DNA from: Desulfobacterales bacterium
GTDB lineage: Bacteria > Desulfobacterota > Desulfobacteria > Desulfobacterales > QNYZ01
DNA length: 5,178 bases
Assembly: GCA_029938515.1 (NCBI GenBank)
Contig: JAOZUU010000240.1
Location: 1 to 5,178, forward strand
Direction: 5' to 3'
Part shown: positions 5,171-5,178 of the stretch, piece after piece
How the letters are laid out: each line of letters starts with the position of its first letter
How positions within the stretch are numbered: position 1 is the stretch's first letter
Translations under genes and position numbers: made by a program
Notes under the pieces: generated by a model
What the model was told of the DNA's origin: nothing
Seen by the model: the letters and a program-made list of their open reading frames with translations, nothing else
The model's database searches: none

Positions 5171-5178
5171 TAACCGCA
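5171..5178. repeat. Possible start of another AACCGCAGAG-type element, cut by window end
   Basis: The last eight bases, TAACCGCA, are identical to the first eight bases of the inverted-repeat element at 1931. Eight bases can match by chance, but the position just beyond a gene's terminators is where such elements usually sit. Confidence 0.25.

Overview
The window looks like chromosomal DNA of a Gram-negative bacterium, most likely a Desulfobacterota (deltaproteobacterial) or similar environmental lineage. An outer-membrane porin of the phosphate-selective OprP/OprO type and a small lipoprotein show an outer membrane. Two long degenerate inverted repeats (GCCACAGACC... and AACCGCAGAG... types) are of a kind I associate with such genomes. 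The lineage is inferred from style, not from a marker gene.

Left part (1-1843): an inverted-repeat element is followed by a porin gene that is broken near its 3' end by what looks like a GA dinucleotide duplication (about 1378-1382). A possible 35-codon ORF begins directly after the porin stop and overlaps, by ATGA, a 47-aa lipoprotein ORF. These would form one transcription unit.

Middle (1844-2322): mostly non-coding. It holds a second inverted-repeat element with 9-base periodicity, a weak 68-codon reading frame that may be a transposase remnant, and a short imperfect direct repeat. Next comes an intact cardiolipin synthase gene (2323-3810, TTG start) with both HKD motifs and two N-terminal membrane segments.

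Right part (3811-5178): on the minus strand lies a relic of a beta-carbonic anhydrase. Its N-terminal ~31 residues, with a perfect AGGAGG ribosome site, are fused out of frame to its last ~40 residues, and the zinc-binding core is deleted. A divergent sigma70-like promoter then leads into an intact endonuclease/exonuclease/phosphatase (EEP) family gene (4339-5079), followed by one or two intrinsic terminators. The last eight bases may begin a third inverted-repeat element.

How the genes work together: cardiolipin synthase and EEP proteins are also neighbours in the E. coli ybhP-clsB-ybhN cluster, so a shared membrane-lipid theme is possible. Here, however, the EEP gene has its own promoter and lies 528 bases downstream. 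I found no evidence of a new defence or mobile system. The window is best read as a decaying intergenic landscape (one frameshifted gene, one internally deleted gene, repeat elements) around two healthy genes.
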